Part shown: positions 8,875 to 17,920 of the stretch, piece after piece
Position numbering within the stretch: position 1 is the first letter of the stretch
Layout: each line of letters opens with the position of its first letter
Source of the DNA: Pseudomonadota bacterium
GTDB lineage: Bacteria; Myxococcota_A; UBA796; GCA-2862545
Assembly: GCA_023954855.1 (NCBI GenBank)
Contig: JAGSGY010000024.1
Span: forward strand, 1-64,000
Length of the DNA: 64,000 bases
Direction: 5' to 3'
Translations under genes and position numbers: made by a program
Notes under the pieces: model-generated
Told to the model about the DNA's origin: nothing
Database searches by the model: none
The model's input: only the letters and a program-made list of their open reading frames with translations

Positions 8875-9303
8875 TCACTCGAAGCGCGTCACCCCAGCGA
8901 GACGCCAGCGGACTAGGCAGTACAGCGCAAAGCCGAAGGGCCCAAACAGCAACGTGAACAGCAAGCACGGCGCGAGCCAGACCTGGCCGATGCCGTGCCG
9001 ACGGGCATCGCGGACTTCCCACATGCCGACGAACATGTCGAAGCAGAGGTAGTGCACCCACGCGAGCAGCAGCACCACATCACGCTCGAAGGACACCCGC
9101 AGGTTCGCCATCGAGAACATGTCGCCATCGCCGCCGATCGCCAACGATCCGAACAACAGCGCGCTGTAGAGCACGGCATAGAGGAGCGGCAGCCACGGGG
9201 CGTTCACCAGGCGGCGGGTCAGATCCGAGCCTGGCAGGCCGATCATCAGGATCCAGACGGGGATGACCGAGGCATTTGCGAGGAGGTAGGAGAGTTCGCC
9301 CAT
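8875..9303 (-). CDS. ABA4-like (DUF4281) integral membrane protein
   Basis: The 142-residue protein has four hydrophobic segments (about 8-24, 36-57, 75-95 and 108-132). The diagnostic family stretch is WVHYLCFDMFVGMWEVRDA followed by RRHGI and GPFGFALYCLVR. ABA4-like proteins are known from plants, where ABA4 is needed for neoxanthin synthesis, and from cyanobacteria and scattered heterotrophs where the role is unsettled. The gene lies 18 bases downstream of the 718-residue lipoprotein gene on the same strand, so they may share a message. No carotenoid biosynthesis genes adjoin it; the nearest candidate is the RetSat/CrtISO-like flavoprotein 25 kb away. Confidence 0.82.
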   Translation of the reverse strand: MGELSYLLANASVIPVWILMIGLPGSDLTRRLVNAPWLPLLYAVLYSALLFGSLAIGGDGDMFSMANLRVSFERDVVLLLAWVHYLCFDMFVGMWEVRDARRHGIGQVWLAPCLLFTLLFGPFGFALYCLVRWRLAGVTRFE

Positions 9304-9321
9304 GGCAGTGGGTAGCCTGCC

Positions 9322-11478
9322 CTAGAACACGCTGCCGACACCAAAGTTCACCACGGTGCTCGGATGGCGTCCGTGCTTCACCAGGTCGAACTCGGTCTCG
9401 CGAAACCGGATCTTTGGCGTCGACTTCTGAATTCCCGCAATGACGGTGGCGTTCATGCCGACCGGCACCGAGACCTTGCCGCCGTAGGTCTCCCAGCCCC
9501 ACAGCGGACTCAAGCCGTACACCTCGAAGATTACGGGAAAGCGCTCGTTTGCACGCAACTCCATCTGCACGACCAGCGGGATGCCCGCATCGTTGGCGCC
9601 GATATCGCCGATGCCCCAGGTGTCGATGAACAGCCGTGCACCCCCGCGAAGCCCAAAGTGGTTCGAACGCCAGCCATAGGTCCCCTCGTAGGACAATCCG
9701 AGGCCTCCCACGGCCCAGCCCTCGGGCTCGCCGTTGTCGTACAGGTGCGGATCCGAAGTGATGGCTCCGAAGTCGAGGAAGAAGCCGACGTGGTCCTCGT
9801 AGCCGAAGCCCCAGGCGTTCTGCTGGACCAAGGACATGATCGAGAAGCTGAGCGCGAGCTGCCCGCTAAGGCCGACGCGATCGGACTGTCCTTCGTCTTC
9901 GAGCCCAGTCACCTGGCGCTGCACCAAGCCGACATGAGCGGTACCGGAGGCAAAGCCTCGCGCGGTCATCGCGTCGTTGCCAAGCAGGAGCTCGGGCTCC
10001 GCCCACGTCAGGTCGAGGGGTGGCCTCACCTCAGCAGCTGCCTTGGGCTCGGGCACGCTCATGTCCTCGCCGGCGAGCGCCCGTCGCACCGCGTCAGCAT
10101 GAAGACCGAGCCCAGCCGCCCAGTCCGCATCGACCAGACCGAGCATGGCCGCGTGCGCGTAAGCGGACTCGGTAGACTCCGCCGTTCCCTCTCGAGCCGC
10201 GGTCACACGCTCGGCCGCTCGGGCCTCGCGGTAGCGGTCAGCAAAGGCGCGTTCGGCTTTCTCCACAAGATGCTCTCTCGCCCGAAGAGCCGTGTCCGCA
10301 GGCCCCGCCTCGGTGAACGCAAGCGTGGACTGCGGGGTCTCGAACGCCCGGTCCACGTGCTCCTTCTCGAAGTCGAAGCGCATCGAGTGCCCGACCTCCC
10401 CGGGGAGGGGCGCAGACATCCGGCCCGATAAGCGCAGCGTGGTCGTCTTCAGCGTGACCTGGCGTACGCCCTCGTAGAAGACCTCGACGGGCTGCACCTC
10501 TTGAACGGTCTGGCAGAAGGTCTCGTACACCGGCGCGTACTGTTGCTCGACGATGTCGTGGCAGGTCCAGAACTCGAGGATGTCCCCGGCCCCCGACTGC
10601 CAGCTACACGACTGAACGGGCGGACCGCCGACCGGCTTGACCCCAACCTGAACCGACTCGCAGCGCTCGACGGCGACGAGCTGATCCTCGATCTGGGACC
10701 AGGTGTAGTCCTCCGAGATCACGCGAGACGACTCGGCGAAGTCACAGCGGTCCACGCGAAGCGCGACCTGCACCTCGGGCTCGGCCACCCCTGAGGGAAG
10801 CGCAGGGCAACGCGTGGCCACCCCCTCGGCTTCGTAGGCAATGCCGACATGCCGCACCTTCCCGAGCGTCTCGACCGCCTCGGCCGAGCGGTCGCCCAAG
10901 TAAAAGCCGCTGACGTACTCATGAAACGCATCGGCAGGTGCCGGTGCATCCGCTGACCGAGCCGAGAAGACGGCGGCGGACGCGCGAAGTACCTCTTCAT
11001 AGCGACGGGCGTAGACCGAGCCGGGGGGCGCGAATGTCGCCAAGCTGTGTGCGACCTCGACGCCCTCAGCAAGCTTGCGCTCCTTCATCAGCGCATCGAC
11101 GGCCGGCCATTCCTCGTGGATTTCCGCGTCGATCATCGCCGAGATCTCGGCACCGAGCTCGGTCCCCTCACCCGCGTGGCTGCGATGGTCCTCCCAGAGC
11201 TTGAAGAGCGAGGCAAGGCGCTCTTCACGCGGTCGGTCCGCGAGGTTCACCATCAGCACCGCCAAATCCTCGCTCGCCGAGAGGTTGGCGGCTTCGTAGA
11301 GGCGGGGGCCGATGTGCTTCAGCTCCGTTGGCGACAGAAAGCCATCCTGCGCTTCCTCGTAGTGACGCACCGCATCGCGGTAGCGCCCCTCTTCGAGCGC
11401 CTCATCGCCGAGCAAGACCGCCCGCGGAAGGCAGCCCGTCAACACGAGCACCGCCCATACTGCATGCCGTAGTCGCAA
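9322..11478 (-). CDS. Large lipoprotein with helical N-terminal half and beta C-terminal domain, function unknown
   Basis: The chosen start is the TTG at 11476-11478, because GGAGG lies four bases upstream and the product begins MRLRHAVWAVLVLTGC, a good lipoprotein signal (718 residues). A GTG at 11497-11499 is possible but has no ribosome-binding site. Residues ~20-250 are helical and TPR-like (DEALEEGRYRDAVRHYEEA). The middle contains several Cys pairs and a charged helix. The last ~190 residues look like a membrane-associated beta domain (GQLALSFSIMSLV, HVGFFLDFGAI, GLRGGARLFIDTWG). No family was recognised. The C-terminal Phe and strand pattern suggest an outer-membrane location. An ABA4-like gene follows closely. 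Confidence 0.78.
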   Translation of the reverse strand: MRLRHAVWAVLVLTGCLPRAVLLGDEALEEGRYRDAVRHYEEAQDGFLSPTELKHIGPRLYEAANLSASEDLAVLMVNLADRPREERLASLFKLWEDHRSHAGEGTELGAEISAMIDAEIHEEWPAVDALMKERKLAEGVEVAHSLATFAPPGSVYARRYEEVLRASAAVFSARSADAPAPADAFHEYVSGFYLGDRSAEAVETLGKVRHVGIAYEAEGVATRCPALPSGVAEPEVQVALRVDRCDFAESSRVISEDYTWSQIEDQLVAVERCESVQVGVKPVGGPPVQSCSWQSGAGDILEFWTCHDIVEQQYAPVYETFCQTVQEVQPVEVFYEGVRQVTLKTTTLRLSGRMSAPLPGEVGHSMRFDFEKEHVDRAFETPQSTLAFTEAGPADTALRAREHLVEKAERAFADRYREARAAERVTAAREGTAESTESAYAHAAMLGLVDADWAAGLGLHADAVRRALAGEDMSVPEPKAAAEVRPPLDLTWAEPELLLGNDAMTARGFASGTAHVGLVQRQVTGLEDEGQSDRVGLSGQLALSFSIMSLVQQNAWGFGYEDHVGFFLDFGAITSDPHLYDNGEPEGWAVGGLGLSYEGTYGWRSNHFGLRGGARLFIDTWGIGDIGANDAGIPLVVQMELRANERFPVIFEVYGLSPLWGWETYGGKVSVPVGMNATVIAGIQKSTPKIRFRETEFDLVKHGRHPSTVVNFGVGSVF

Positions 11479-11649
11479 CAGGCCTCCACGCCTCGGCACG
11501 ACGCTACCACCACTGCCGGCCTGTCGTGCAATTGGACCGCGAGTCCGCCATTCACAGCCGTCTATGGGAGTTCGGCACTTCGCCCTAGCGGTCGCGCCGA
11601 GCCGCCGGCTATGCGTGTGATGGGCACGGACGTTCGCTGGAGCGTCCAC

Positions 11650-12984
11650 ATGAGACATCGGCACAACACCCCCGGCGCAACGGTGCGTCGTCTCGGCATG
11701 ATCGCCGCGATGGCGCTGTTCGCCTGCGCACCCGAGTACGAGCTCACCGAAGCCGGCCCGAGCGATGACGAGAGTGAGGGCACCGAGACGGGTCCCGGCG
11801 GCGACACCGGCAACGACAACCCTGGCGGTGGCGGCCAGAACCCGTGGGGACACCTGCAGCCCGGGAATCTGCCCGAGGCCTACTTCATCGTCGCCTACGT
11901 GGATTGGACCCAGAACGATCCCTACGCCAGCTGCTACGGCGAGCCCCTCCGCTACGCGATGATTGACCTGCGCGGCCACGTCATCGCCGAGTTCGAGGCC
12001 CCCAGTCCCGACCAAGATCAGGACGGTCTCGTGCAAGGCTACGCGCGACACCGCGGATTCCTGCCCTCTGGTCCGGGTCAGTTCGTGGCGATCTCGGGTA
12101 CCGACTACTGGGAGGACTGGGACTGCGACGCGTACGGAGGCACGACCGACTGGTACGCCTGGCGCGGCGACGGGGTCGGAGGCGGCGTCGAGCCGCTGGC
12201 CACCGGACTGTGGACTCAAGAGGGCTACGCGACCCACCTGATCGGCTCAGACCGCGACGTGCTGCACGGCAACTACGGCTACCCCACCTCGCTCGCCATG
12301 CAGCCGAACGCGCCTGACGAGCTGATGCTCTGGTACAGCGACGCCACCTGCGCGCCGAACGACCTGGGCTCACTCCACGACTTGAAGGCCGTCAACATGG
12401 CGGATGCAACCATCCCCGACGTGAGCTGGTCGCCCGATGAGCTGCTGCCGAGCTGGATGCACGTTCCGGGACGCGTGCTCAGTCCGTTCACCACGGCCGC
12501 CGGAGTGGACGCCGATCAGAACGTGAGCATGCTGCTCGGCATCGACTCGATTCCGTGTGACGGCCAGAGTCCGGTCGAGCGCTGGGTCACCGCCTACCAC
12601 GAGGTCGACGGCATCACCTGGCGCGCCAACGTCGAGGACCTGCCCTGGCCCTACAAGGTCGAGTACAACGCGGCGGACGGCGGTGGCGTGCTCTATCTGC
12701 CGGCAGCCACCGAGGAGGGCCAGCCGTGGAAGCTGGTCCAGAACGGCCGCGCGTCCACCGACCTGTTGCCCGCCGAAGTCGAGAACCCGCGCGTGGGACC
12801 CCTGCTCGATGCCTCTGGCCCGAGCTTCGTGGTGGTGGCGAGCAACGAGGACCACACCGGCGATGACCTGGTCTTCATGCATGCGGGCCGCGATGTGTGG
12901 CGCATCAAGGGCATGCGCTTCGGCCTGGATCGTCGCGACGTGCAGATTCGCGACGTGATGCTGCTGCCGCCAGTGGCCGACTAA
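11650..12984 (+). CDS. Lipoprotein of unknown function with Gly/Asp-rich linker
   Basis: The start is set at 11650 because GGAG lies seven bases upstream. The product begins MRHRHNTPGATVRRLGM and continues through IAAMALFAC, a basic n-region and lipobox. An earlier ATG (11611) lacks a ribosome-binding site and a later one (11698) would also keep the lipobox. The 444-residue protein has an acidic/Gly linker (residues ~25-60: DDESEGTETGPGGDTGND). Its beta-rich body is full of Trp, Tyr and Asp (DYWEDWDCDAYGGTTDWYAW), perhaps an irregular beta-propeller. No catalytic motif is recognised. A hairpin that probably terminates the opposing gene starts just after its stop. Confidence 0.75.
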   Translation: MRHRHNTPGATVRRLGMIAAMALFACAPEYELTEAGPSDDESEGTETGPGGDTGNDNPGGGGQNPWGHLQPGNLPEAYFIVAYVDWTQNDPYASCYGEPLRYAMIDLRGHVIAEFEAPSPDQDQDGLVQGYARHRGFLPSGPGQFVAISGTDYWEDWDCDAYGGTTDWYAWRGDGVGGGVEPLATGLWTQEGYATHLIGSDRDVLHGNYGYPTSLAMQPNAPDELMLWYSDATCAPNDLGSLHDLKAVNMADATIPDVSWSPDELLPSWMHVPGRVLSPFTTAAGVDADQNVSMLLGIDSIPCDGQSPVERWVTAYHEVDGITWRANVEDLPWPYKVEYNAADGGGVLYLPAATEEGQPWKLVQNGRASTDLLPAEVENPRVGPLLDASGPSFVVVASNEDHTGDDLVFMHAGRDVWRIKGMRFGLDRRDVQIRDVMLLPPVAD

Positions 12985-13023
12985 AACGAAAGAGCCCCAG
13001 GCCGCTCGCACGGGCTGGGGCTC
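12981..13023 (-). terminator. Intrinsic terminator for the convergent Cys-rich protein gene
   Basis: Perfect 9-base arms GAGCCCCAG (12992-13000) and CTGGGGCTC (13015-13023) enclose a 14-base loop. Read on the minus strand, the stem is followed by TTTCGTTTTAG, a T-rich tract. On the plus strand there is no T-run after the stem, so it mainly serves the minus-strand gene ending at 13042. Its T-tract overlaps the TAA of the plus-strand lipoprotein gene. Confidence 0.72.
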
Positions 13024-13041
13024 ATCGCAAAGCGCTGGGGA

Positions 13042-14460
13042 TTACCAGGCGACCTGCGTGTCGGGGCAGACCTCGTTGCGGAAGTCGGTGCTGCACAGGG
13101 CGTGGGGAATCACGCCGGGTCCGGGCATGCAGTTCACGAAGGACGGGCACGCATCGCACTCGCCGCTCGCGTCGGGGAAGTCGCCCATGCCGGTGCAGTA
13201 GAAGCCACCGTCACACTGCAGCGCGGCAATGCCGCCACACATCTGGGGCTCGCAGATTCCACCGCGGTCATCGCCGCGGTCGCCGACGCAGGTCAGACCG
13301 GCATCGCACTCGACGACGCCAACCAGACGGCCGAGGGCACCGCAGGACTCGCCGTCCTGGGCGAGGTCAGCGGTGTGGCTGCACTCGAAGTCGGCGCAGG
13401 ACCAGGTGCCGCCGCGGGCGGGGCGTCCGGTGCTCGGGTCGTTGGTGAGGTCCGCGCAGTCTGCTGCGGCCGAGTCGTCGTCGAGACACCAGGCCTCGGA
13501 GTGGCAGGTTCCGCCGCTGTTCGGGTTGGCCTTGCAGACCAGGTCGCCTTCGCAGTCGGTGTCGGTGGAACAGCTGGTTCCGGGGCCGTCGAAGTCCCAC
13601 TTGCCCGTGGACCAGTGGTAGTCGACCGTGGCCAGACCGCGAGTTCCGGCGGGTGCGTTGGCCGAGAAGTACCCGTAAGCACCCATCACCAGCGGAATGG
13701 TGGTCCGGCTATCGACGCGAACCCACTCCGCACCGTAGTCGCCACCGACGCCGTTGTAGCCGCTGTAGGTGATGGCCATGTCCTTGTAGACGATGGACTC
13801 CTCGGCAGCGCCGTTGAGGAAGCGTCCCTCCCAGCCGACGATCAGGGTCTGGTCGTCGCCATCGGTGAGGGTGACGTCGATGTCCTCGCCGCGAGCCTCG
13901 ATGTTGACGCCCACGTTGTACACATCGGCGACGATGGTGCCGACGTTGGTCGTGATGCCCTTGGTCACGGTGACCGAGAACGAGCCGGTGCCGACCTCGT
14001 TGCAGGTCGAGTTGCCGTAGCTGTACGTCACGTTGGCATCGCCCGCGCCGTAGCCGTAGGCCTTCATGGTCACGTTGTCGTTGAGCAGGCCGTGGATGCG
14101 GACCCACTCGTTGCCGTAGTCGCCGTCGACGCCGTTGTAGCCGCTGTAGCAGTACTTCACGCCGCGGTAGTCACCGCAGACCTCGCCCTCGAGGTCGGTG
14201 TACGAGCCAATCACGCTGTTCGGCCAACCAACGATGACCGTGCCGTCCGACGCGATCAGCTGAATGTCGACATCCTCGCCACCGGGGGTCTGAAGGGCGA
14301 CGTCGAGGTCCACCATTCCAGCGGGAATCTCGCCGACCGTAGCCTTGGCGTTCTCGGGGACGTACTGCGTAAAGGCACCGTCGCCATTGCACTCAGTGGT
14401 GAAATCAAAGCCAGAGGCCGAAGCCGGCGACAGCATCAGCAGCGCAGAAAGAAGAAACAT
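13042..14460 (-). CDS. Secreted Cys-rich protein with duplicated GYNGVxGDYG repeat module
   Basis: The 472-residue protein begins MFLLSALLMLSPASASGF, a Sec signal cleaved near ASA-SG; GAGGATGG precedes the ATG. Residues ~35-140 and ~150-260 are two related beta modules. Each carries a vDVxLTDGDxxxIVGW core and the landmark YSGYNGVDGDYGNEWVR / YSGYNGVGGDYGAEWVR, followed by a KAYGYGAG-type strand. The C-terminal ~180 residues hold about two dozen cysteines in EGF- or dickkopf-like spacing (CSTDTDCEGDLVCK, CDAGLTCVGD, CDGGFYCTG), suggesting a disulfide-bonded extracellular domain. No enzyme motif is seen. A terminator follows. Confidence 0.8.
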   Translation of the reverse strand: MFLLSALLMLSPASASGFDFTTECNGDGAFTQYVPENAKATVGEIPAGMVDLDVALQTPGGEDVDIQLIASDGTVIVGWPNSVIGSYTDLEGEVCGDYRGVKYCYSGYNGVDGDYGNEWVRIHGLLNDNVTMKAYGYGAGDANVTYSYGNSTCNEVGTGSFSVTVTKGITTNVGTIVADVYNVGVNIEARGEDIDVTLTDGDDQTLIVGWEGRFLNGAAEESIVYKDMAITYSGYNGVGGDYGAEWVRVDSRTTIPLVMGAYGYFSANAPAGTRGLATVDYHWSTGKWDFDGPGTSCSTDTDCEGDLVCKANPNSGGTCHSEAWCLDDDSAAADCADLTNDPSTGRPARGGTWSCADFECSHTADLAQDGESCGALGRLVGVVECDAGLTCVGDRGDDRGGICEPQMCGGIAALQCDGGFYCTGMGDFPDASGECDACPSFVNCMPGPGVIPHALCSTDFRNEVCPDTQVAW

Positions 14461-14541
14461 AGAACCATCCTCGCGACGTCGACAGCAGAGACGTCCAGGG
14501 TGTTGAGTTGGGGCGCGCCTAGTGGCCCTCCGGGTTGGCTT

Positions 14542-14560
14542 TGTCAACGCACAAATGTGC
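14542..14560 (-). promoter_or_regulatory. Possible promoter/operator upstream of the Cys-rich secreted protein
   Basis: In the 221-base gap before the gene starting at 14460, the minus strand carries a perfect -35 hexamer TTGACA (14547-14542). Directly upstream is a 12-base palindrome with arms GCACA and TGTGC (14549-14560). No good -10 hexamer sits at 16-18 bases, so this is only a weak promoter candidate. The rest of the gap holds nothing else I recognise. Confidence 0.3.
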
Positions 14561-14681
14561 AACGGCAAAAACTTTTCGGCATCACCCAAAGATCACGTCT
14601 GTCAGCCTATTTCGGGGAATCGCTCTCGTTCCGCTGCGGGCGCGAATCGACCCAAGTGCAGCGGAGCTACGCCGCTCGACA

Positions 14682-15764
<1,083 letters not shown>

Positions 15765-15964
15765 GATCGACTCCTGGTCCTCGACAGGTTGCAGCACGCA
15801 TGCCAACCCGAACCCGCCGTTCCATGCGGATCGAGAGACGACGCCCGTCACCCATCGAGGACGACTGTCGCGGATCGGTGACGCCGCAAAACCAAGAAAG
15901 GCCCAGAACATCAGCATCGAGCACCTGGCAAGCCGTCTGCAAGTACCCAGACCAGGAGGTCCCC

Positions 15965-16945
15965 ATGCGACTCATTCTTGCTCTGTCCCTGCTCACTGCC
16001 TGCCAACCCCTAGAGCTCCTCGACGACGAACCCATCAGTGATGTGGATGAGGTCGAGGACACCTCGTACATCGACACTGAGATCTGCTTCGTCGGCGAGA
16101 GTGCAGCGGGAAGCACCAATGCACTCGGCGAGGCCTGCGCACCCGCGCCCCAAACGTCGCTGCCCTACAGCATGCTCGGCCCCAACGTCATGTTGGTGGT
16201 GGACCGCTCGGGCTCGATGCAGGGTGGAAAGTGGAACGAGCTGCAGTCCCTGATTCCCTACATTCCGATGGTGGGCGCCCGCGCGAACATCGGCCTCACT
16301 TTCTTCCCCGCCGAGGGGGAAGACGCCTGTGACACCGAAGGAGCAACGGTCGTCGACGTCACCGAGGGCTCAGCCGGTGCCGCCGACGTCGCCGATGCCC
16401 TTCGCTATGGCTACCCAGAGGGCCGCACGCCCATCGCCGATACCCTCACCGCGATCACACGGGACCCGGGCATCTCCTGCACCAACCGCGACAACATCGT
16501 GGTGCTGCTCTCGGACGGCGAAGAGAGCTGTAACGGCGACCCGACCGAGGCGGCGCGCGCCTTGACCGGCGGCGCGGTCCCCGTCGAGCTCTTCGTTATC
16601 GGCTTCGCCACCACTAGTGGAGCGAACACCCAGCTCAGCGCGATCGCGGCAGCGGCCGAGCCAACCACCGGCCCGGGCAACTTCTACGAGGCCTCGTCCG
16701 TCGACCAGCTCCTGGAGCGCCTCTACACCGTCACGGCCACCTGCACGGCCCAGCTCGACTCAGCCGTGGCCGCGTCAGATCTGCGGGTGAGCTTCGACGG
16801 AACCGAGCTCGAGCTGTGTACCGAAGACCGCTGCGAGGAGGGGTTCACCTATGACGAGGACCACGCCACGGTCACCCTCGAGGGACGTGACTGCCTCGCC
16901 CTGCAAGACGGACAGTGCCACGAGCTCGACTTGCGTGATGAGTGA
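15965..16945 (+). CDS. Lipoprotein with von Willebrand factor A domain
   Basis: The 326-residue protein is taken from the ATG giving MRLILALSLLTAC (Cys13), with AGGAGG upstream; longer frames lack a signal. Residues ~75-260 are a VWA domain: VMLVVDRSGSM supplies the DxSxS metal-ion-dependent adhesion site, followed by the Thr of GRTPIADTL and the Asp of VLLSDGEESC. VWA domains bind protein partners through a chelated Mg2+. Extra cysteines (EDACDTEG, ISCTNRD, ATCTAQL, LCTEDRCEEGF) suggest disulfides in an extracytoplasmic setting. A GC stem-loop lies 20 bases after the stop. Confidence 0.87.
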   Translation: MRLILALSLLTACQPLELLDDEPISDVDEVEDTSYIDTEICFVGESAAGSTNALGEACAPAPQTSLPYSMLGPNVMLVVDRSGSMQGGKWNELQSLIPYIPMVGARANIGLTFFPAEGEDACDTEGATVVDVTEGSAGAADVADALRYGYPEGRTPIADTLTAITRDPGISCTNRDNIVVLLSDGEESCNGDPTEAARALTGGAVPVELFVIGFATTSGANTQLSAIAAAAEPTTGPGNFYEASSVDQLLERLYTVTATCTAQLDSAVAASDLRVSFDGTELELCTEDRCEEGFTYDEDHATVTLEGRDCLALQDGQCHELDLRDE

Positions 16946-16965
16946 TGCGAATGCGTGTTGACCCT

Positions 16966-16994
16966 GGCGGCCCACGATCGCATCGCGGGCCGCC
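16966..16994 (+). terminator. GC-rich stem-loop after the VWA gene
   Basis: Perfect arms GGCGGCCC (16966-16973) and GGGCCGCC (16987-16994) flank a 13-base loop. No T-tract follows, so it could be a Rho-assisted or processing hairpin rather than a true intrinsic terminator. It lies between the VWA gene and the next plus-strand gene. Confidence 0.4.
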
Positions 16995-17053
16995 ACATCG
17001 CGTCTACGGAGTGGCCCGCGCGGTGTTAGGCTCGCCTCGAAGAAGAGGTCCCC

Positions 17054-17920
17054 TTGCGCCTAATCGCCACACTCGCTCTACTCCAGTCGACCACCGCCTT
17101 CGCAGGCGAGTGTCCGGAGCCGATCTCGTCCTCGGCGTGGAATGACCGGGTGACCAGCACCGAGGCGCTGTACTCGGCGTTCGAGTTCGACCAGTTCCGG
17201 ACGTCCGTGCAAGAACTCGCCCTCGATCTCCCCTGCCTCGGCGAAGCCCTCGCGCCATCGCAAGCTGCCCGCTACCACCGTGTGGTCGGCATCGATCTCT
17301 TCATTCGACGCCGCACCGAACCTGCCGCGCAGAGCTTCGCCGCGGCCCGCTCGGCCGAGCCCGACTTCAACTTCTCGACCGAGCTGATTCCGGAAGAGCA
17401 CGCCATTCGCGATCTTTACGCCTCTGCCCCATCCTCGGGAGGTGCCGTGGACGCGCTCGCCGCCCCGCTGTCCGGCGTCATCCGCATCGATGGCTCCGAG
17501 ACCCTCGAGCGCCCACGCTCGACGCCGACCATCTTCCAGTACATCGACGCGGACGGCGCGACGCAGACCACGAGCTACCTCGTGCCGACCGCGATCACGC
17601 CGAGCTACCCCGTCGCTCCCGCCGCCACCGACGCTGTCACGTCGAGCACGCCAGGCCCCGCGGCTGTCGGCACCACCGGCGATGAGGTGCTGCTCAAGAA
17701 GAAGAAGCCCACGCTTCTGATTGCGGGAAGCGCCATGCTGCTCGCGGGAACCGCCTCCGCCGCAGGGGCCCTCGCCCAGAACGGCGTCATGAAGGGCGCC
17801 CAGGTCGGCGAAGTCGAGAAGGTCGACAAGGCCTTCGCGAGGCAGCAAGTGTTTGGCTACTCGGCCTACGGACTGTGGGGACTCGGTGCGCTCACGGCAG
17901 GCGCACACTTCGTCTTCTAG
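17054..17920 (+). CDS. Secreted or membrane protein of unknown function with C-terminal membrane segments
   Basis: The start is TTG at 17054 with AGAAGAGG six bases upstream. The 288-residue product begins LRLIATLALLQSTTAFAGECPEP (N-terminal Met in vivo), a Sec signal cleaved after AFA. Residues ~60-130 are helical (RYHRVVGIDLFIRRRTEPAAQSFAA), similar in style to the helical domains of myxobacterial secretin or adventurous-motility accessory proteins, but no family is certain. A beta segment (GVIRIDGSETLER) and a lysine patch (LLKKKKP) precede two hydrophobic stretches (~218-240 and ~268-288). The stop interlocks with the convergent MopE-repeat gene through ctag. Confidence 0.68.
   Translation: MRLIATLALLQSTTAFAGECPEPISSSAWNDRVTSTEALYSAFEFDQFRTSVQELALDLPCLGEALAPSQAARYHRVVGIDLFIRRRTEPAAQSFAAARSAEPDFNFSTELIPEEHAIRDLYASAPSSGGAVDALAAPLSGVIRIDGSETLERPRSTPTIFQYIDADGATQTTSYLVPTAITPSYPVAPAATDAVTSSTPGPAAVGTTGDEVLLKKKKPTLLIAGSAMLLAGTASAAGALAQNGVMKGAQVGEVEKVDKAFARQQVFGYSAYGLWGLGALTAGAHFVF

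Noticed and set aside
11479-12237. Upstream extension of the 718-residue lipoprotein frame
   Set aside because: It runs antisense to the lipoprotein gene at 11650 and lacks a signal; the TTG at 11478 has a ribosome-binding site and a lipobox.
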